This document shows, in pieces, positions 62,841 to 64,000 of a DNA stretch of 64,000 bases. Position numbers and translations under genes: made by a program. Source of the stretch: Lysinibacillus_B sp031181585 (GTDB lineage: Bacteria > Bacillota > Bacilli > Bacillales_A > Planococcaceae); contig NZ_CP154840.1 of NCBI RefSeq assembly GCF_047301505.1, positions 3,410,001-3,474,000 on the forward strand, in the 5' to 3' direction. Each line of letters starts with the position of its first letter. Position 1 is the stretch's first letter. The notes beneath the pieces were generated by a model. The model searched no databases. It worked only from the letters and a program-made list of their open reading frames with translations, and was not told the DNA's origin.

Positions 62841-64000
62841 TTAGCCTTCTTCGTTAATAATTACGTTCTTCCCGCGCAGCTTTAAGATTAAAGGAACTAA
62901 AATCCATAAAATAGCGGCTGCTAAAAATACTAACGATAACGGCTTTGTGACGAAAATATTGAAATCGCCGTTTGAAATCGTTAAGGCACGGCGCATATTA
63001 TTTTCAATCATCGGTCCCAATACTAGCGCAAGGACAAGCGGTGCTACCGGGAAATCATTTTTCGCAAAATAGTAGCCCAGCACGCCGCATGCCAAGAGCA
63101 GCAGCAAATCAAACGTTGTATATTGAACGGCGTAAACACCAAAAATCGAAATTGCGATAATAATCGGCAATAAATACTTTTTCGGTGTTTCAATGATTTT
63201 AGCAAAAATACGTACAAGCGGCATATTCAGCACAAGCAGCATTAAGTTCCCTAGAAACATACTCGCAATTAACCCCCAAGCTACTTGCGGATGCTCTTCG
63301 AAAAGAAGAGGGCCTGGCTGGATATTGTACATAATAAATGCACCCATTAAAATGGCTGTAGTACCGGAGCCGGGAATACCTAATGTTAAAAGGGGGATCA
63401 TCGCACCGCCGGAAGCTGCATTGTTTGCGGATTCCGGAGAAGCTACTCCTGCAATATTCCCCTTCCCGAATGATTCTGGATTTTTACTAATTTTCTTTTC
63501 CGTAATGTAGGCAAAGAATGAGGCAAGTGTGGCACCTGCACCTGGTAAAACACCTAGGAAAAAGCCGAGAAGCGAACCCCGTCCAATCGGTGCAGCACTA
63601 TCCTTTAAATCCTGTTTTGTTGGCAGGATTCGCTTGATTTTCGCGATCGGCTCATCATTGCCATCCTTTTCGAAAATCGTTTTGAACACTTCTCCCAGTG
63701 CAAATAACCCTACCGCAACTGTTAAAAATTCTATCCCGCTATACAGAACAGGCTGATCATATGTAAAACGAGAAATACCCGATACCGCGTCAATTCCGAT
63801 TGTTCCTAATAATAAACCTAAAACTGTCATAATAAGTGCTTTTGTAATTGATTTACCAGCAAGCCCGCTCACCGCTGCCAACCCTAGAAGCATCAGTGAA
63901 AAATACTCTGCCGGTCCAAAGTTAATCGCTACTTTAGATAGTGGCCTTGCTAATAAGACCAGTCCGATTAATGCAACAATTCCGGCAACGAACGAACCAA
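62841..64000 (-). CDS. tctA: Tripartite tricarboxylate transporter large permease TctA, 3' part
   Basis: The frame is open to the window edge (386 residues seen; the family has about 500). Features: GRGSLLGFFLGVLPGAGATLASFFAYITEKK, NIAGVASPESANNAASGGAMIPLLTLGIPGSGTTAILMGAF, and FPVAPLVLALVLGPMIENNMRRAL, all typical of TctA. With TctB and a TctC binding protein it imports citrate-like acids using the proton or sodium gradient. Confidence 0.92.
   Translation of the reverse strand, partial: GSFVAGIVALIGLVLLARPLSKVAINFGPAEYFSLMLLGLAAVSGLAGKSITKALIMTVLGLLLGTIGIDAVSGISRFTYDQPVLYSGIEFLTVAVGLFALGEVFKTIFEKDGNDEPIAKIKRILPTKQDLKDSAAPIGRGSLLGFFLGVLPGAGATLASFFAYITEKKISKNPESFGKGNIAGVASPESANNAASGGAMIPLLTLGIPGSGTTAILMGAFIMYNIQPGPLLFEEHPQVAWGLIASMFLGNLMLLVLNMPLVRIFAKIIETPKKYLLPIIIAISIFGVYAVQYTTFDLLLLLACGVLGYYFAKNDFPVAPLVLALVLGPMIENNMRRALTISNGDFNIFVTKPLSLVFLAAAILWILVPLILKLRGKNVIINEEG

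Noticed and set aside
1..64000. CRISPR arrays, prophage, restriction systems, rRNA
   Set aside because: No regularly spaced repeats, phage genes, methylase motifs or rRNA sequence noticed on reading the window.

Overview
This is a low-GC Gram-positive chromosome segment. Strong AGGAGG-type ribosome binding sites, SigA promoters, QoxABCD, a SigV/RsiV pair, the YqhG/YqhH pair, a PhoP-type pst operon and lipobox proteins all fit Bacillales, most likely a Planococcaceae/Caryophanaceae relative of Solibacillus or Lysinibacillus. The genus is inferred from gene content; no marker gene or database comparison was possible. I see no prophage, intact insertion sequence or CRISPR array.

Layout. 1-4 kb: the cut 5' part of a CitA/DcuS-type sensor kinase, then an ArsR repressor, two YdcZ-type (DUF606) small transporters and an old yellow enzyme. 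The arsR and transporter promoters share a near-identical 20-bp dyad. 5.7-12.3 kb: a divergent peptide-type ABC transporter with a fused double ATPase, two permeases carrying long N-terminal extensions, and a lipoprotein binding protein whose lobes appear in circularly permuted order. 12.4-13.1 kb: a Fic AMP-transferase with an overlapping VbhA-like antitoxin. 13.5-26.6 kb: two chemoreceptors, DUF2062, DUF421, an SDR oxidoreductase, SstT, a NUDIX hydrolase, a LysM-3D cell-wall protein and several unknowns. 26.6-28.0 kb is a long gene-poor stretch, followed by qoxABCD. 33-38 kb: sigV-rsiV and pstSCAB with Pho boxes. 39.6-42.8 kb: LysR, an acetyl/succinate CoA-transferase and a YfiT/DinB protein. 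42.97 kb: a lone tRNA-Val gene. 43.4-48.9 kb: a YceI protein under an MhqR-like operator, yqhGH, an unknown lipoprotein and an unknown secreted protein. 49-55 kb: yjiH-hutU-hutI with a cre site, divergent from an AraC-type regulator that has a degenerate receiver. 55.2-61.7 kb: a nitrite reduction and siroheme cluster (hemD-like, nirB, nirD, nirC, sumT, sirB/cbiX). 62-64 kb: a DUF5694-like protein and a cut tctA.

Themes. The window combines respiration (Qox), nitrite reduction with its siroheme supply, phosphate and peptide uptake, histidine catabolism and envelope stress. The least ordinary items are the permuted binding protein with its enlarged permeases, a crossing-helix (pseudoknot-like) RNA between nirD and nirC, the shared ArsR operators with an apparently leaderless arsR, and a tRNA-Val with C instead of U at position 33.
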